Assembly: GCF_002843235.3 (NCBI RefSeq)
Contig: NZ_CP031123.2
Span: 3,472,001 to 3,536,000 of the forward strand
DNA length: 64,000 nucleotides
Source: Providencia huaxiensis
GTDB lineage: Bacteria > Pseudomonadota > Gammaproteobacteria > Enterobacterales > Enterobacteriaceae
Reading direction: 5' to 3'
Shown here: piece by piece, positions 36,008 through 47,411 of the stretch
How the letters are laid out: each line of letters opens with the position of its first letter
Numbering within the stretch: the first letter of the stretch is position 1
Made by a program: the position numbers and the translations under genes
The notes under the pieces: generated by a model
The model's database searches: none
What the model saw: only the letters and a program-made list of their open reading frames with translations
What the model was told of the DNA's origin: nothing

Positions 36008-37089
36008 GCTCGCTCCTCCACGGCTCTGAGAACGGCTTTCCAGCCCTCAGTAAAGTTGGGAGCAAAAAATTCAATATGGTGTTTATCTAATAAACTCATT
36101 TGGCGCTGAGCTTCGTCCACCAGCGGTATCGTCAGGTTGTCACCATAGAAAAACACAGGGACATTTTGAGCAGTTAAATCCTGCCAGAACGTATTTTGAC
36201 GGCTGATTACAAACGGAATGCCAAATTGGATCAGCAAACAAACCGTCCCCACCCCTTGTTGGCGATTAAAAATAAAATAGCCAAGATCACAGGATTTGAG
36301 CAAATTCAGGTACTCGCTAAATTCCATGCGCTCTTTCAGGATTTCGACTTGTCCTGAAGTAAACTCACTATTTGCAGCCTGTTCGACTTGTTCAATATAG
36401 CCTTGGTTATTGGCAGGATAGCCCATTGGGACAATCACCTTAACCTCATCACCAAATTGCTGTTTAATCGCACTCAGTGCCTCTACATGGCGATTCGAAC
36501 GGTCACCTGAGTTACCCAACAAAATAGTCAGTTGAGCGCCTTCACGCACCTTAGGCTCGCTTATTGTTAATGCGGGGTCCATTCGTGTTGGAAAATACAA
36601 CACTGTCGCAGGTACTTTCGGGTTCGACTGGTGGAAATAACACAAATCCCCGCGTGTAGCACACACGTGCCCTACTTTTTTCTGCGCTAGACGACGTAAG
36701 ATATAGAATAACTTAAATTTTAATGAGCTAGACTCTTCATAGAGGTCAGCTCCCCATATATGCCACCAAAACTGATGGGATTTAATTTGGCCAAATAACA
36801 GCGCTAGCCAAATAGGCGCATTGAATTGCCCATGAAAGAAAAAGCGAGTACGGCGATTTGCCTTGGCACGCTGTATAACACTATTGGCAATAGCCTGTTT
36901 ATTCGCAAAAACATCTATTTTTAGCTGAGGATAAGCGTCAGCAAGCTGCGCATCGTCGCTTACGACCATAAAATGCGGTGTTGATGACGGAGCGATTTCT
37001 GCTTGGCAAATGACGTCATTAAAAAACGTCAATACCGTCTGATTGTGGTGTGGGAGGTTCGATCCCAGTACATGTATTAAGGTTGTCAT
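36004..37089 (-). CDS. wecF: Fuc4NAc transferase (lipid III ECA synthesis)
   Basis: A 361-residue GT56-family enzyme adding 4-acetamido-4,6-dideoxy-galactose from its dTDP donor to lipid II. The family start [24 protein letters not shown] and [17 protein letters not shown] are visible. It overlaps wzxE and wzyE by four bases each (ATGA type). Confidence 0.94.
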   Translation of the reverse strand: MTTLIHVLGSNLPHHNQTVLTFFNDVICQAEIAPSSTPHFMVVSDDAQLADAYPQLKIDVFANKQAIANSVIQRAKANRRTRFFFHGQFNAPIWLALLFGQIKSHQFWWHIWGADLYEESSSLKFKLFYILRRLAQKKVGHVCATRGDLCYFHQSNPKVPATVLYFPTRMDPALTISEPKVREGAQLTILLGNSGDRSNRHVEALSAIKQQFGDEVKVIVPMGYPANNQGYIEQVEQAANSEFTSGQVEILKERMEFSEYLNLLKSCDLGYFIFNRQQGVGTVCLLIQFGIPFVISRQNTFWQDLTAQNVPVFFYGDNLTIPLVDEAQRQMSLLDKHHIEFFAPNFTEGWKAVLRAVEERA

Positions 37090-38336
37090 GCTCGCCTACG
37101 GTAAATCAAAAATACGCAACAACATAAGGTAAAATAGACAATATAAGTGGCCATATAAGCCTGAGTTGCACCTACTGCGCCATGTTCAGGGATTAGCCAA
37201 TGCGCAAAACCCGTTAATAATATAAATTGACTCACTTCAGTAAGGACATAAAAACGCAATGCGGCTTTGGCAATAACCAAATAGCCAAATACGTAAGCCC
37301 CCACTTTCAATACATCGCCGACCAGCTGCCATGCAAACAGGTCTCGCATACCTGTAAATTCTTTTGAGAACAGCAACCAAATCGCAAAATCACGTAGTAA
37401 CCAAACCGTAAAACTGACAACCGCAACGGCAGGTAAAACAAATTTCAATGCTTTAACAATTTCGGCTGAAATTTCATTTTTATGTTGCAAACGCGATAAA
37501 GTCGGCAACAAATACACTGAAAATGTCGCGGTAATAAACTGCAAATAGGCGTCTGAAATGGTGGTCACACCGGTCCATAACCCCACTTCATCCCAACTAT
37601 AGGTTTGGGCGAGTAGGTTTCGCATCATGATATAAGCGACTGGCAACGTGACTGCTGTTAACATCGCCATGACCGTAAATTTGCCTAAATTAGTCGCAAT
37701 CGCTTTGTCCCATGCGGGCTTCAATGACGATAACGCAAATTGCTTACGTTTAATTACCATCCCAGCCGCAGGCAGTACCACGAGTGCAGGCACTAATGCT
37801 AACCCTGCGAGAGCGCCTTCATACCCACCAACCAGATAGCATAAATAATAGGCAACAACTCCGATTATGCTACCCAAAATAATGGCTAATGCGTTTGCCG
37901 ATGCGTCTCGGTAGCCCTTCAAAATAGCCAGGAAATAGTTCGCATACGCGATACCCATTTGAATTAAAGCGACTATTTGAATAACCGAGCTGTATTTTTC
38001 ACTATCAAACAACGCTACGCTGATTGGCGCACTGCAAAGTAAAAAGATAAGCGCAAGTAGCGCTGAAAACCCTAGAATAATCGTCGATGACGTTCCCAGA
38101 ACCGCACGTAATTTTTGTGGGTCTTGGTGGTGCTCTGCAACATATTTTGTGACACCATTGAAAATCCCTGCACCAGATAACACCCCTAGTACAGTAATCA
38201 ATTGGCGGAAGTTACCCGCTAGCCCCACACCGCTGGGCCCAAATGAGACTGCAAACAACTTAACGATTAACAGGCCTACCCCGATTTTAATCAGGGTAGA
38301 GCCAGCAGTCCAAACCGATGCTTTAGCAAGAGACAT
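37086..38336 (-). CDS. wzxE: ECA lipid III flippase WzxE
   Basis: A 416-residue MATE/MVF-type membrane protein with about twelve spans. It begins [22 protein letters not shown] and includes the Wzx-like [16 protein letters not shown] loop. It flips trisaccharide-PP-undecaprenol to the periplasmic face. It shares one base with wecE. Confidence 0.94.
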   Translation of the reverse strand: MSLAKASVWTAGSTLIKIGVGLLIVKLFAVSFGPSGVGLAGNFRQLITVLGVLSGAGIFNGVTKYVAEHHQDPQKLRAVLGTSSTIILGFSALLALIFLLCSAPISVALFDSEKYSSVIQIVALIQMGIAYANYFLAILKGYRDASANALAIILGSIIGVVAYYLCYLVGGYEGALAGLALVPALVVLPAAGMVIKRKQFALSSLKPAWDKAIATNLGKFTVMAMLTAVTLPVAYIMMRNLLAQTYSWDEVGLWTGVTTISDAYLQFITATFSVYLLPTLSRLQHKNEISAEIVKALKFVLPAVAVVSFTVWLLRDFAIWLLFSKEFTGMRDLFAWQLVGDVLKVGAYVFGYLVIAKAALRFYVLTEVSQFILLTGFAHWLIPEHGAVGATQAYMATYIVYFTLCCCVFLIYRRRA

Positions 38337-39466
38337 TAGGCAAAGAACGCTTTGATTCGCTCAATGACTGTCTGCTGTTCATCATCAGTCATGTTGTAGA
38401 ACATCGGTAAACGCACTAAGCGATCACTTTCTGATGTTGTATATTTATCTTCACCATGGAAACGGCCAAACTCGATACCCGCAGGGCTAGTATGCAATGC
38501 AACATAGTGGAATACCGTCAAAATACCATGGGATTTCATATAATCATTGAACTCGGTACGCTCGTCGATATCTTTAAGTTTGATATAGAACATATGGGCA
38601 TTGTGTTTTAAGCCTTCTGGCACAGTTGCTAAGACTAAGCGTCCTGCATCAACCAATGGCTGCAACGCTTCATCATAACGTTTCCATAGTAGTAAACGGC
38701 GGTCGTTAATTTTGTCCGCTTCTTCTAACTGTGCCCATAGGTAAGCCGCTTGCAAATCAGACAACAAGTAGCTTGAGCCGATGTCACGCCATGTGTATTT
38801 ATCCACTTGGCCGCGGAAAAATTGGCTACGATTCGTCCCTTTTTCACGGATCACTTCAGCACGGCTAATCAAGTCTTTATCATTAATCAGCGTTGCCCCA
38901 CCTTCACCGCCTGAAGAGTAGTTTTTCGTTTCATGGAAGCTATAGCAACCAATGTGGCCGATGGTCCCCAGCGCTTTGCCTTTATAGGTCGACATCACAC
39001 CTTGTGCCGCGTCTTCAATCACGAATAAATTGTGTTTTTTCGCAATGGCCATAATAGTGTCCATCTCACAAGCAACACCTGCATAGTGAACAGGAACGAT
39101 GGCACGCGTACGTTCAGTGATTGCGGCTTCAATTTTAGTTTCATCAATATTCATGGTATCTGGGCGGATATCAACGAATACGATTTTCGCGCCACGTAAC
39201 ACGAATGCATTAGAGGTTGATACAAAAGTAAAGCTTGGCATGATAATTTCATCACCCGGCTTAGTATCAATCAGGATCGCCGCCATTTCTAATGAGGCCG
39301 TACAAGATGGCGTTAACTGCACTTTCGGGCAATTAAACCGTTTTTCCATCCATTCTTCACAACGTTTCGTGAAGCCACCGTCACCACACAGTTTGCCACT
39401 TTCCATGGCTTGTCTCATATACTCTAATTCAGTACCTACAACGGGTGGTTTATTAAATGGAATCAT
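38336..39466 (-). CDS. wecE: dTDP-4-amino-4,6-dideoxygalactose transaminase
   Basis: A 376-residue PLP-dependent DegT/DnrJ aminotransferase making dTDP-Fuc4N. The PLP lysine is in SFHETKNYSSGEGG-like context (FHETKNYSSGG, near residue 181) and the Asp in VIEDAAQG contacts the cofactor. The frame opens 15 codons earlier, but [11 protein letters not shown] is the family start. It overlaps the end of wecD by 14 bases. Confidence 0.95.
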   Translation of the reverse strand: MIPFNKPPVVGTELEYMRQAMESGKLCGDGGFTKRCEEWMEKRFNCPKVQLTPSCTASLEMAAILIDTKPGDEIIMPSFTFVSTSNAFVLRGAKIVFVDIRPDTMNIDETKIEAAITERTRAIVPVHYAGVACEMDTIMAIAKKHNLFVIEDAAQGVMSTYKGKALGTIGHIGCYSFHETKNYSSGGEGGATLINDKDLISRAEVIREKGTNRSQFFRGQVDKYTWRDIGSSYLLSDLQAAYLWAQLEEADKINDRRLLLWKRYDEALQPLVDAGRLVLATVPEGLKHNAHMFYIKLKDIDERTEFNDYMKSHGILTVFHYVALHTSPAGIEFGRFHGEDKYTTSESDRLVRLPMFYNMTDDEQQTVIERIKAFFA

Positions 39467-40193
39467 GTTGTCCCCTGTATAACCAATAGGCGGTACTGAC
39501 AATTGCTGCACCGCTACGTGAATAAAGATTTAATGCCGCAACATTACTGATTTGCGTGGCCACATTTAACTGTCTTTTTTGGTGTTCCACACACCAATTA
39601 AATGCTGCTGACATCAACTTACGCCCCACACCTTGCCCTTTCGCTTCTGGCATTTTCGCTAGTAGGCCAACCCGCGCAGTTTCAGCATCCAGATGCCGTA
39701 AACTCACAAAGCCCAATATCGCACCAGACGCATCTTTAATCAGTAAACAAGTGTGGTCAAACGTGCCAAGTACTGATTTTTCTATCCACAACGCATAAAA
39801 CTGACCGCTATCACCATCACGATACCAAGGTGCTCTAAAGCGGCTTTTGCTAAAGACAGACTCAGCGGCTTGTCGCAACGTAGGAATATCATCCACTTGT
39901 GCGACAACAATGCGATCTTCCGCTGTTAAACCTGCCTTTAAATAAGCATTTTCTGTGCCAATAGTCAGCGCGAAATCGATTTCACCTTCAACAAATGAAA
40001 AACCCATACCGGCTAAATCGTCAATCAGCTGCGTTTCAGACGCAGCGACTTTTGCTTGCACGATATCGTATTCATTTATTTGATAAGCAAGGAGGGTTTC
40101 GAGATTATCCCCCGTAAAATTCAACTTTGCCGTTGAGCGATGAAAAAATTCGCTCTCCCATGGCAAGCTCTCAATACTGGCGCGGACGGACAC
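39453..40193 (-). CDS. wecD: dTDP-4-amino-4,6-dideoxy-D-galactose acyltransferase
   Basis: A 246-residue GNAT acetyltransferase converting dTDP-Fuc4N to dTDP-Fuc4NAc. The start [15 protein letters not shown], the acetyl-CoA loop [11 protein letters not shown] (near residue 187) and the C-terminal NLYSRSGA are typical. It overlaps rffH by 23 bases in another frame. Confidence 0.93.
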   Translation of the reverse strand: MSVRASIESLPWESEFFHRSTAKLNFTGDNLETLLAYQINEYDIVQAKVAASETQLIDDLAGMGFSFVEGEIDFALTIGTENAYLKAGLTAEDRIVVAQVDDIPTLRQAAESVFSKSRFRAPWYRDGDSGQFYALWIEKSVLGTFDHTCLLIKDASGAILGFVSLRHLDAETARVGLLAKMPEAKGQGVGRKLMSAAFNWCVEHQKRQLNVATQISNVAALNLYSRSGAAIVSTAYWLYRGQHDSI

Positions 40194-41052
40194 GTAATAA
40201 ATCCTCTAAATATTGCCCATAACCTGTTTTTTTCAGCTGTTGTGCTGAAAAAGCGACTTGTTCATCTGTCAGCCAGCCGTTACGCCACGCGATTTCTTCC
40301 AAACAAGCAACTTTGAAACCTTGACGTTTTTCAACGGTTTGCACAAAGGTTCCCGCCTCAATGAGGCTATCGTGGGTGCCTGTATCTAACCAAGCAAAGC
40401 CGCGACCGAGCAATTCAACGTTTAGTTCGCCACGTTCTAAGTACATTTGGTTAATCGACGTAATTTCTAACTCGCCACGTTCAGAAGGTTTGACTTGTTT
40501 AGCAAATTCAACCACTTGTGAATCATAGAAATACAGCCCTGTCACCGCCCAATTCGATTTAGGCTTAACGGGTTTTTCTTCAATCGACAGTGCTTTAAAA
40601 TTATCGTCAAATTCCACGACGCCAAAACGCTCAGGATCCATCACTTGGTAACCAAAAACCGTTGCGCCTTTTACTCGTTCAGCAACAGATTTCAATTTTG
40701 GGCTAAATGAATGGCCGAAAAAGATATTGTCGCCCAATACTAAACAGCACGAGTCACCATTGATGAACTCTTCACCGATGATAAACGCTTGCGCAAGGCC
40801 GTCTGGTGATGGCTGCTCCGCATAGCTCAGCTCAATCCCAAACTCGTGGCCATCCCCTAATAAACGCTTAAACATCGGCAAGTCGTCAGGGGTAGAGATG
40901 ATTAAAATCTCACGGACTCCCGCTAACATCAGAACTGAAAGCGGGTAGTAAATCATCGGCTTATCGTAGATAGGCAATAACTGTTTAGAAATACCGCGAG
41001 TGATAGGATGCAAACGCGTCCCCGACCCTCCCGCTAATATAATACCTTTCAT
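40171..41052 (-). CDS. rffH: Glucose-1-phosphate thymidylyltransferase
   Basis: A 293-residue nucleotidyltransferase making dTDP-glucose for the Fuc4NAc branch. Visible motifs are the [13 protein letters not shown] nucleotide-binding loop at the N-terminus, [11 protein letters not shown] and EKP. The upstream 23 codons of the open frame look like read-out of rffG sequence; MKGIILAGG is the family start. Eight bases separate it from rffG. Confidence 0.94.
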   Translation of the reverse strand: MKGIILAGGSGTRLHPITRGISKQLLPIYDKPMIYYPLSVLMLAGVREILIISTPDDLPMFKRLLGDGHEFGIELSYAEQPSPDGLAQAFIIGEEFINGDSCCLVLGDNIFFGHSFSPKLKSVAERVKGATVFGYQVMDPERFGVVEFDDNFKALSIEEKPVKPKSNWAVTGLYFYDSQVVEFAKQVKPSERGELEITSINQMYLERGELNVELLGRGFAWLDTGTHDSLIEAGTFVQTVEKRQGFKVACLEEIAWRNGWLTDEQVAFSAQQLKKTGYGQYLEDLLRVRPRQY

Positions 41053-41060
41053 ACTGTCAC

Positions 41061-42134
41061 CTAATTTCCTAGACCTAAACGCTCGCCCGCATAAGAACCG
41101 TCTTGTACGCGGCGCCACCACGTTTCATTGTTCAAATACCACTGCACTGTTTTGCGGATACCTGATTCGAAGGTTTCTTGTGGCGTCCACCCCAATTCAC
41201 GCTCAATTTTCGCGGCATCAATGGCATAACGCATATCGTGCCCCGGCCGGTCTTTCACATATGTGATTAAGTCACGGTAGTGCGCCACACCTTGTGGTTT
41301 TTGCGGGTGCAGCTCTTCAAGCAGCTCACAAATCGTTTCTACAACATCAATATTACGGCGCTCATTATGGCCACCAATATTATAGGTGGTGCCAGGTTGC
41401 GCGGTTGTCGCAACTAAATGCAGTGCGCGTGCATGGTCTTCAACAAACAGCCAGTCACGAATTTGCTCTCCTTTACCATAAACTGGCAGAGGTTTGCCTG
41501 CTAAGGCGTTCAAAATAATTAAAGGGATCAATTTCTCAGGAAAATGATACGGCCCGTAGTTATTTGAACAATTAGTGATCATCGTTGGCAGGCCATAGGT
41601 TCTTTGCCATGCACGAACTAAATGGTCACTCGATGCTTTCGATGCGGAATAAGGGCTACTTGGTGCATAAGGCGTGGTTTCTGTGAAGAAACCATCAGGC
41701 CCCTCGAGGTCACCATAAACTTCATCTGTTGAGATATGGTGAAAACGGAAAGCCGCTTTTTTCTCATCATTCAGTGCAGACCAGTAATGACGAGCCGCCT
41801 CTAACAGTGTGTAAGTCCCCACAATGTTAGTTTCGATAAATGCCGCAGGGCCATCAATTGAACGGTCAACATGGCTTTCTGCCGCTAAATGCATCACAGC
41901 ATCGGGTTGATATTTTTCAAAAACAGCATCTAATGCAGCTCTATCACAAATATTCACCTGCTCAAAAGCATAGCGCGGGTTATTCGCAACCGTTGCAAGA
42001 GACTCTAAGTTACCTGCATAGGTTAAACAATCCAGAACCACTGCGCTGTCGTCAGTATTTTCAATAATATGACGAACAACAGCAGAGCCGATAAACCCGG
42101 CGCCTCCAGTGATTAAAATGCGTTTCAACGCCAT
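41061..42134 (-). CDS. rffG: dTDP-glucose 4,6-dehydratase
   Basis: A 357-residue extended short-chain dehydrogenase. The NAD-binding GGAGFIGS (near residue 10), [11 protein letters not shown], the catalytic T-D-E (STDEVYGD) and Y-x-x-x-K ([10 protein letters not shown]) are all present. It converts dTDP-glucose to dTDP-4-keto-6-deoxyglucose. The start [11 protein letters not shown] overlaps the end of wecC by ten bases. Confidence 0.95.
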   Translation of the reverse strand: MALKRILITGGAGFIGSAVVRHIIENTDDSAVVLDCLTYAGNLESLATVANNPRYAFEQVNICDRAALDAVFEKYQPDAVMHLAAESHVDRSIDGPAAFIETNIVGTYTLLEAARHYWSALNDEKKAAFRFHHISTDEVYGDLEGPDGFFTETTPYAPSSPYSASKASSDHLVRAWQRTYGLPTMITNCSNNYGPYHFPEKLIPLIILNALAGKPLPVYGKGEQIRDWLFVEDHARALHLVATTAQPGTTYNIGGHNERRNIDVVETICELLEELHPQKPQGVAHYRDLITYVKDRPGHDMRYAIDAAKIERELGWTPQETFESGIRKTVQWYLNNETWWRRVQDGSYAGERLGLGN

Positions 42135-43387
42135 ACTCCTTTTGTATCCACGACCCATTTTTGTGGGATCGCAGAACCTTGGATGCCTTTGAACATATTG
42201 TGGTCAACTAACATTAAGATCACATCGGCTTCATTAACGGCTTGTTCAATCGAAACCAGCTCAGAAATACCTTTTAAAGAGGTCGGTAATTCATGGATGT
42301 GTGGCTCAACCGCATACGTTTTACCTGGGTTCCAGTTCGCCACCATTTTGGTGATGTGCATTGCTGGGCTTTCACGTAAATCATCAATATTCGGTTTAAA
42401 TGACAGGCCGAAACAGGCAATTGTCACTTCACTGGCTTTTTTACCCGTTTCCACTAAGCAATCAGCCACTGCCGCTTTCACTTGGTCAACAACCCAAATT
42501 GGTTTGCCATCATTGACTAAACGAGCGGTATGAATAAGACGTGATTGTTTTGGATTTTGCGCAACAATAAACCATGGGTCAACCGCGATGCAGTGCCCAC
42601 CAACACCCGGGCCTGGCTGCAAAATATTAACGCGTGGATGACGATTCGCGAGGCTGATTAACTCCCACACATTGATGTCTTGTTCAGCACAAATTAATGA
42701 CAATTCATTCGCAAAAGCAATATTCACATCGCGGAAGCTATTTTCCGTTAACTTACACATTTCCGCGGTTCTTGAGTTAGTAATTACACACTCACCTTCA
42801 AGGAAAATATTGTATAACTCACTAGCACGCAGGGAGGATTTTGGTGTCATTCCACCAACAACGCGGTCATTTTTAATTAATTCGACCATCACTTGGCCTG
42901 GTAACACGCGCTCAGGGCAGTATGCGACATCGATATCGGCTTCTTCACCTGCTTGGTGGGGGAAAGTTAAATCAGGGCGAGCAGCTGCCATCCACTCTGC
43001 CATTTGCTCTGTTGTTCCTACTGGCGATGTAGACTCAAGGATGACTAAATCGCCTTTCTTCAATACTGGAGCAACTGACTCAGCGGCAGCACGTACATAC
43101 GCGAGGTCAGGTTCGTGTTCGCCTTTAAATGGCGTAGGCACAGCAATCAGATAAGCATCCGCAGGTTGCGGCTTAGTAAAGGCTTTCAGGTGGCCTTCTT
43201 CAACTGCCTTTTTGACCACGATATCCAGTTCTGGCTCCACGATGTGGATTTTACCTTGATTAATAGTATCAACGGCATGTTGGTTAACATCGACACCAAC
43301 CACTTGTTTTTTACGTGATGCAAAGGCTGCTGCTGTTGGTAAACCAATATAACCAAGGCCAATAACAGAAATAGTTTCAAAACTCAT
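42125..43387 (-). CDS. wecC: UDP-N-acetyl-D-mannosaminuronate dehydrogenase
   Basis: A 420-residue UDP-glucose/GDP-mannose dehydrogenase family enzyme oxidising UDP-ManNAc to UDP-ManNAcA with two NAD+. It has the [14 protein letters not shown]ossmann motif, the substrate lysine region [15 protein letters not shown] and the catalytic Cys in [13 protein letters not shown] (near residue 266). It overlaps wecB by four bases. Confidence 0.96.
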   Translation of the reverse strand: MSFETISVIGLGYIGLPTAAAFASRKKQVVGVDVNQHAVDTINQGKIHIVEPELDIVVKKAVEEGHLKAFTKPQPADAYLIAVPTPFKGEHEPDLAYVRAAAESVAPVLKKGDLVILESTSPVGTTEQMAEWMAAARPDLTFPHQAGEEADIDVAYCPERVLPGQVMVELIKNDRVVGGMTPKSSLRASELYNIFLEGECVITNSRTAEMCKLTENSFRDVNIAFANELSLICAEQDINVWELISLANRHPRVNILQPGPGVGGHCIAVDPWFIVAQNPKQSRLIHTARLVNDGKPIWVVDQVKAAVADCLVETGKKASEVTIACFGLSFKPNIDDLRESPAMHITKMVANWNPGKTYAVEPHIHELPTSLKGISELVSIEQAVNEADVILMLVDHNMFKGIQGSAIPQKWVVDTKGVWR

Positions 43388-44514
43388 AATTTCACCTGAT
43401 TACTTTTCAATGCTGCAAGAATACGCTGACAAGCATGACCATCCCCATAAGGGTTATGTGCGCGGCTCATTTCGTGATACTCCGCGTCATCTGTCAGTAA
43501 CCGATTAACTTCTTTCACAATTTTTTGTGTGTCTGTTCCCACAAGACGAACCGTTCCTGCATCAACTGCTTCTGGTCGTTCTGTGGTATCTCTCATTACC
43601 AAAACAGGCTTACCGAGAGAAGGCGCTTCCTCTTGAATACCGCCTGAATCTGTTAAAATTAAATAAGCATGATTCATTAAATAAACAAATGGCAGGTAGT
43701 CTTGAGGGCTAATTAAAATAATATTATCAATATCATGCAGTATACGTTTAACAGGCTCACTCACATTTGGATTTAAGTGAACTGGGTAGACAACTTGCAC
43801 ATCTGGATGTGCTTGTGCAATTTCTGCCAGCGCATGACAAATCCGCTCAAAACCGCCACCAAAACTTTCACGACGGTGGCCTGTGACTAAAATCATTTTT
43901 TTATTTGGGTCGATAAACGGATAGTTTGCGGCCAGTTTTTCCATCATGTACTGGTCGCTCATGACTTTATCACGTACCCACAATAGCGCATCAATAACAC
44001 TATTTCCGGTGACAAAAATATGGCTGTCAGGAATAGATTCTTTTAACAGATTTTGGCGTGAATTTTCAGTTGGGGCGAAGTGATACATTGCTAAATGCCC
44101 AGCAATCTTACGGTTTGCTTCCTCAGGCCATGGGGAATACAGGTCTCCTGTACGTAACCCAGCTTCAACGTGCCCTACAGGTATACGATGGTAAAATGCC
44201 GCAAGGCTAGTTGCCATCGTCGTTGCGGTGTCGCCATGAACAAGAACAACATCCGGTTGAAAATCAGCAAAAACGCTTTTCAACCCTTCAAGAATACGAC
44301 ATGTGATATCAGTTAAATCTTGCCCTGGTTTCATAATATTGAGATCGTAATCTGGAATGATCTCAAACAGTTTCAGTACTTGATCTAGCATTTCACGATG
44401 CTGTGCTGTAACACAAACTTTGGCTTCAAAGTCTGCATCTTCAGCTAATGCATGAACCAGTGGTGCCATTTTAATGGCTTCAGGTCGTGTGCCGAATACA
44501 GTCAATACTTTCAC
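43384..44514 (-). CDS. wecB: UDP-N-acetylglucosamine 2-epimerase
   Basis: A 376-residue non-hydrolysing epimerase producing UDP-ManNAc. Conserved segments: [54 protein letters not shown] and RDTTERPEA. It is translationally coupled to wecC. Confidence 0.96.
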   Translation of the reverse strand: MKVLTVFGTRPEAIKMAPLVHALAEDADFEAKVCVTAQHREMLDQVLKLFEIIPDYDLNIMKPGQDLTDITCRILEGLKSVFADFQPDVVLVHGDTATTMATSLAAFYHRIPVGHVEAGLRTGDLYSPWPEEANRKIAGHLAMYHFAPTENSRQNLLKESIPDSHIFVTGNSVIDALLWVRDKVMSDQYMMEKLAANYPFIDPNKKMILVTGHRRESFGGGFERICHALAEIAQAHPDVQVVYPVHLNPNVSEPVKRILHDIDNIILISPQDYLPFVYLMNHAYLILTDSGGIQEEAPSLGKPVLVMRDTTERPEAVDAGTVRLVGTDTQKIVKEVNRLLTDDAEYHEMSRAHNPYGDGHACQRILAALKSNQVKL

Positions 44515-44611
44515 AGTGACTCTCTTATATTTATCTTTCGCAGTGAGCTGCTTTTGTAATCTTAATAACTTTATATGCCACTGGTAAATTCACCAGTGGC
44601 TTATCCCAAAA

Positions 44612-45670
44612 TCAAGATGGGCGGCGGCGAGCAAGTACCACACCGGCACCTACTAGCATCCCTATGGCTCCCCATAGAACCATCATAAAGGCTCGACGAG
44701 GACTATCGCGTTTAACGGGCTCTTCAGGCGTTCGTAAATAGCGATATGCTTGAAAATTATCTTGGAGGGTAGGCCCTACGCTCAATGTTGATAACATGGC
44801 AATATTTTGATCGTAATCACTATCGTGATCGGGCCCAGTTGCTTTCAATGTTTCAATCTGTGCTTCTAATAAAGGGGCACCTAACATAAACATTTTAGAA
44901 TCTGGAATTTCATCCACAGGCGTTGCACTTTGATTACGCACAATACCTTGTTTTTCAGCAACTTTTAGTGCTTGTTCTAAAGCATTCAAACGACGTTCAT
45001 AAGCAGCCTTTGCCACCATGTCTTCGCGTTTAACCAATGCCTTCATAGATTGCATTTTCGTAGCCCAAGTGCCTTTAATTTCATCATTGAGATTCGTTGT
45101 CGCACGTTGGTTAGCGAACTGAGTATATTGACGCAGCAACTGGTTCGCATCAGCGGAAGTTTCCGCCACTAACTTAATGTTATCTGTTAAATTTTTGACT
45201 TCATCTGCTGGCGTAAACTCAATATCGTTGATGAGCTCATCCAATAATGCGGCATCTGCTTTAGGGTCATTCTCTAAACGCTGCTTATAGTAATCTGTAT
45301 TTAGCCAAAACTGACGACGCGTATCATAAGAGCCGAGCTGCTTGGTGAATTCTTGATAAGCTTCTTTTGCGATTGTCGGTAATTGCCCTTCTACTCCCGT
45401 ATTATTAATACGGGAATCGAGGTTGCGCAGAAATTGTTGCTGAGAATAGTAACTTCCCAGATTATTGACGGTTGGTAAATCCGTAATTGCTGTCGCACTC
45501 CACTTTGGCTGCATAAAATAGGACGCTCCCAAGGCAATTGCAGCAAAAATAACGGCAAATGCAACGATCCAAATTTTACCTTGCCACAGTGAGCGACATA
45601 AACCACGGATATCCAATTCCGGCTCTATTGGCGATTGATGCTGACTCGGTTGTGTTTCTGAGTTATTCAC
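44612..45670 (-). CDS. wzzE: ECA chain-length regulator WzzE
   Basis: A 352-residue polysaccharide co-polymerase with two membrane helices (about 32-53 and 325-345) around a large periplasmic helical domain. The Pro-rich Wzz signature before the second helix is seen as R-T-P-E-E-P-V-K-R-D-S-P-R-R-A. It sets the modal length of ECA chains made by WzyE. It starts with GTG at 45670, with GAGG upstream. A 97-base gap separates it from wecB. Confidence 0.94.
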   Translation of the reverse strand: MNNSETQPSQHQSPIEPELDIRGLCRSLWQGKIWIVAFAVIFAAIALGASYFMQPKWSATAITDLPTVNNLGSYYSQQQFLRNLDSRINNTGVEGQLPTIAKEAYQEFTKQLGSYDTRRQFWLNTDYYKQRLENDPKADAALLDELINDIEFTPADEVKNLTDNIKLVAETSADANQLLRQYTQFANQRATTNLNDEIKGTWATKMQSMKALVKREDMVAKAAYERRLNALEQALKVAEKQGIVRNQSATPVDEIPDSKMFMLGAPLLEAQIETLKATGPDHDSDYDQNIAMLSTLSVGPTLQDNFQAYRYLRTPEEPVKRDSPRRAFMMVLWGAIGMLVGAGVVLARRRPS

Positions 45671-45699
45671 TGCACAGAACCTCTATTTTCGTTTTGTCG

Positions 45700-46785
45700 T
45701 TACCGTACTGCTCCTCTACGTGCTCTACGTCTTACTCGCTTAATAAAACGGGCGACTTTCCAAGCTCGTTTGATGCAGTAACCATACATCATAAATACAA
45801 GCAAAAATAATGCCAACATTACCCATTCAGGTACAAATGTTAAGTGTTCACCAATAATACCAACACACGCTAAAGCGGCTGCTGACAATGTAATCAGCAC
45901 AAATGCCCCTTTTGGTGTAAAGCCAGAACGCATAATTAAATGGTGAATGTGTTGGCGATCTGGTGAAAATGGGCTCATTCCTTTACGAATACGTCGATAC
46001 ATAATGGCAACCATATCCATTAGAGGGATCGCAATAATCCATAAAGCGGTAACTGGGTTAATCGGATGTACTTCTTCTTGGGTCGAAGCCACAAGGATCC
46101 AAATAATAGTGAACCCAATCAGTGTACTTCCCGCATCTCCCATGAAAACTTTAAAACGACGGCCTAGCACACCTAAATTCAGAAGAATATAAGGAAGGAT
46201 AGCTGCAATAAAGGCAAAACACCAAAATGCTAACGCGTAGTTACCGTTTTGATATAACAAAAAGCCAAGAGCACCAAAAGAAACAGACGATAAACCACCC
46301 AATAGTCCATCAATGCCATCAACCATGTTAAAAGCGTTAATTGCTGCCCATACCGCAAATAAAGTGACGATATAACCGAATGGACCCAGCACCAGTTCCC
46401 ATGGGCCAAAGGCATGGCCAAGTGATTCAAGTTTCAACCCTGCCGCTGTCATCATCACAACTGCAACGATCGCTTGGATACCAGCCCTTAATTTCACACT
46501 GATATCAAACCTATCATCTAATGCGCCAATAAAGACGAGTAATCCTGCACAAGCGATATATAGCCACTTATGAGGAATGTATTCTCCGGTGATATAAAAT
46601 GCAAAACAGATCCCAAAGAAAACGGAAATTCCCCCAACAAGAGGAACTAATCCTACGTGTTTCTTTCTGAAATTAGGTTTATCAACTAACCCGATTTTTA
46701 TTGCAACAACTCGAGCCAGAAAAATAAAAACTAATGAAAACAAGAAAACGTAGAAGAGATTGGTTACAAAGTGTATGGTGTCCAC
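45700..46785 (-). CDS. wecA: UDP-GlcNAc:undecaprenyl-phosphate GlcNAc-1-phosphate transferase
   Basis: A 361-residue polyprenyl-phosphate transferase with about eleven spans. It makes GlcNAc-PP-undecaprenol, the first intermediate of ECA and many O antigens. Catalytic motifs are present: DDRFDIS (near residue 90), NAFNMVDGIDGLLGG (near 155), GDAGS (near 216) and the HIHH loop (near 280). It is the first gene of the wec operon; the basic C-terminal tail is usual. Confidence 0.96.
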   Translation of the reverse strand: MDTIHFVTNLFYVFLFSLVFIFLARVVAIKIGLVDKPNFRKKHVGLVPLVGGISVFFGICFAFYITGEYIPHKWLYIACAGLLVFIGALDDRFDISVKLRAGIQAIVAVVMMTAAGLKLESLGHAFGPWELVLGPFGYIVTLFAVWAAINAFNMVDGIDGLLGGLSSVSFGALGFLLYQNGNYALAFWCFAFIAAILPYILLNLGVLGRRFKVFMGDAGSTLIGFTIIWILVASTQEEVHPINPVTALWIIAIPLMDMVAIMYRRIRKGMSPFSPDRQHIHHLIMRSGFTPKGAFVLITLSAAALACVGIIGEHLTFVPEWVMLALFLLVFMMYGYCIKRAWKVARFIKRVRRRARRGAVR

Positions 46786-47356
46786 TGTTCGACTCTCTTA
46801 ATCTTTATATTTAACTTTCAAAACTAATTTTTTAGCGAATGCTGGTAAACAAGCATACGCCAATGCATTATCATCTTAGTACTGGAATCCGCTATAAGAC
46901 GAATCTTTATTCATAAAGAGATCCCTGTAACATTATTAGTTTTCACACTTTATTAGTGTGTTTGATTTAATAACGAAACATCCCTTAATTTTATACTGAA
47001 TAGCTGCAATATGCATGCCATAAAAGCAATACTCTAAAATTGCGTTAATCGATTGATGTTTAAATAAGCGCTTGATGATTAAATAATAAAGTGATGAAAA
47101 TAAATTTAATGCTAATCACAAAATAAATATAAACATAGTATTTATCTTTTAATTCAGTTGGTTAACTTGCATGCATTGGTGTTTTTATCGTTTATCATTA
47201 ATGTTCTAATAAAAATTTCGCCTATTTATTCAATGTTATTTATAAACAAAGCAATAAAACAGCATCTTAATCCATTGAACTCAATCAGCAAAATATTACC
47301 CCTTACTTAATATGATATGTTTTAATTTTTATACGCGACTACCGTGTATAAAAAAC
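46786..47356. other. Non-coding region upstream of the ECA operon
   Basis: About 570 AT-rich bases holding the wecA promoter region. I see a small CACACT/AGTGTG hairpin at 46946-46962, no ORF with a ribosome site, and no ops (GGCGGTAG) element. Nothing further can be supported. Confidence 0.5.
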
Positions 47357-47388
47357 AAAAAAAGGTGCCATAACAGGCACCTTTTTTA
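47357..47388 (-). terminator. Terminator of rho
   Basis: AAAGGTGCC / GGCACCTTT stem with a six-base loop and A/T runs on both sides, so it can work in both directions. It lies 24 bases beyond the rho stop. Confidence 0.9.
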
Positions 47389-47411
47389 TAATACACAGAG
47401 AACCTTAACGG

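Noticed and set aside
46786..47411. ops/JUMPstart element for RfaH upstream of the ECA operon
   Set aside because: No GGCGGTAG or close variant is present in the operon direction.
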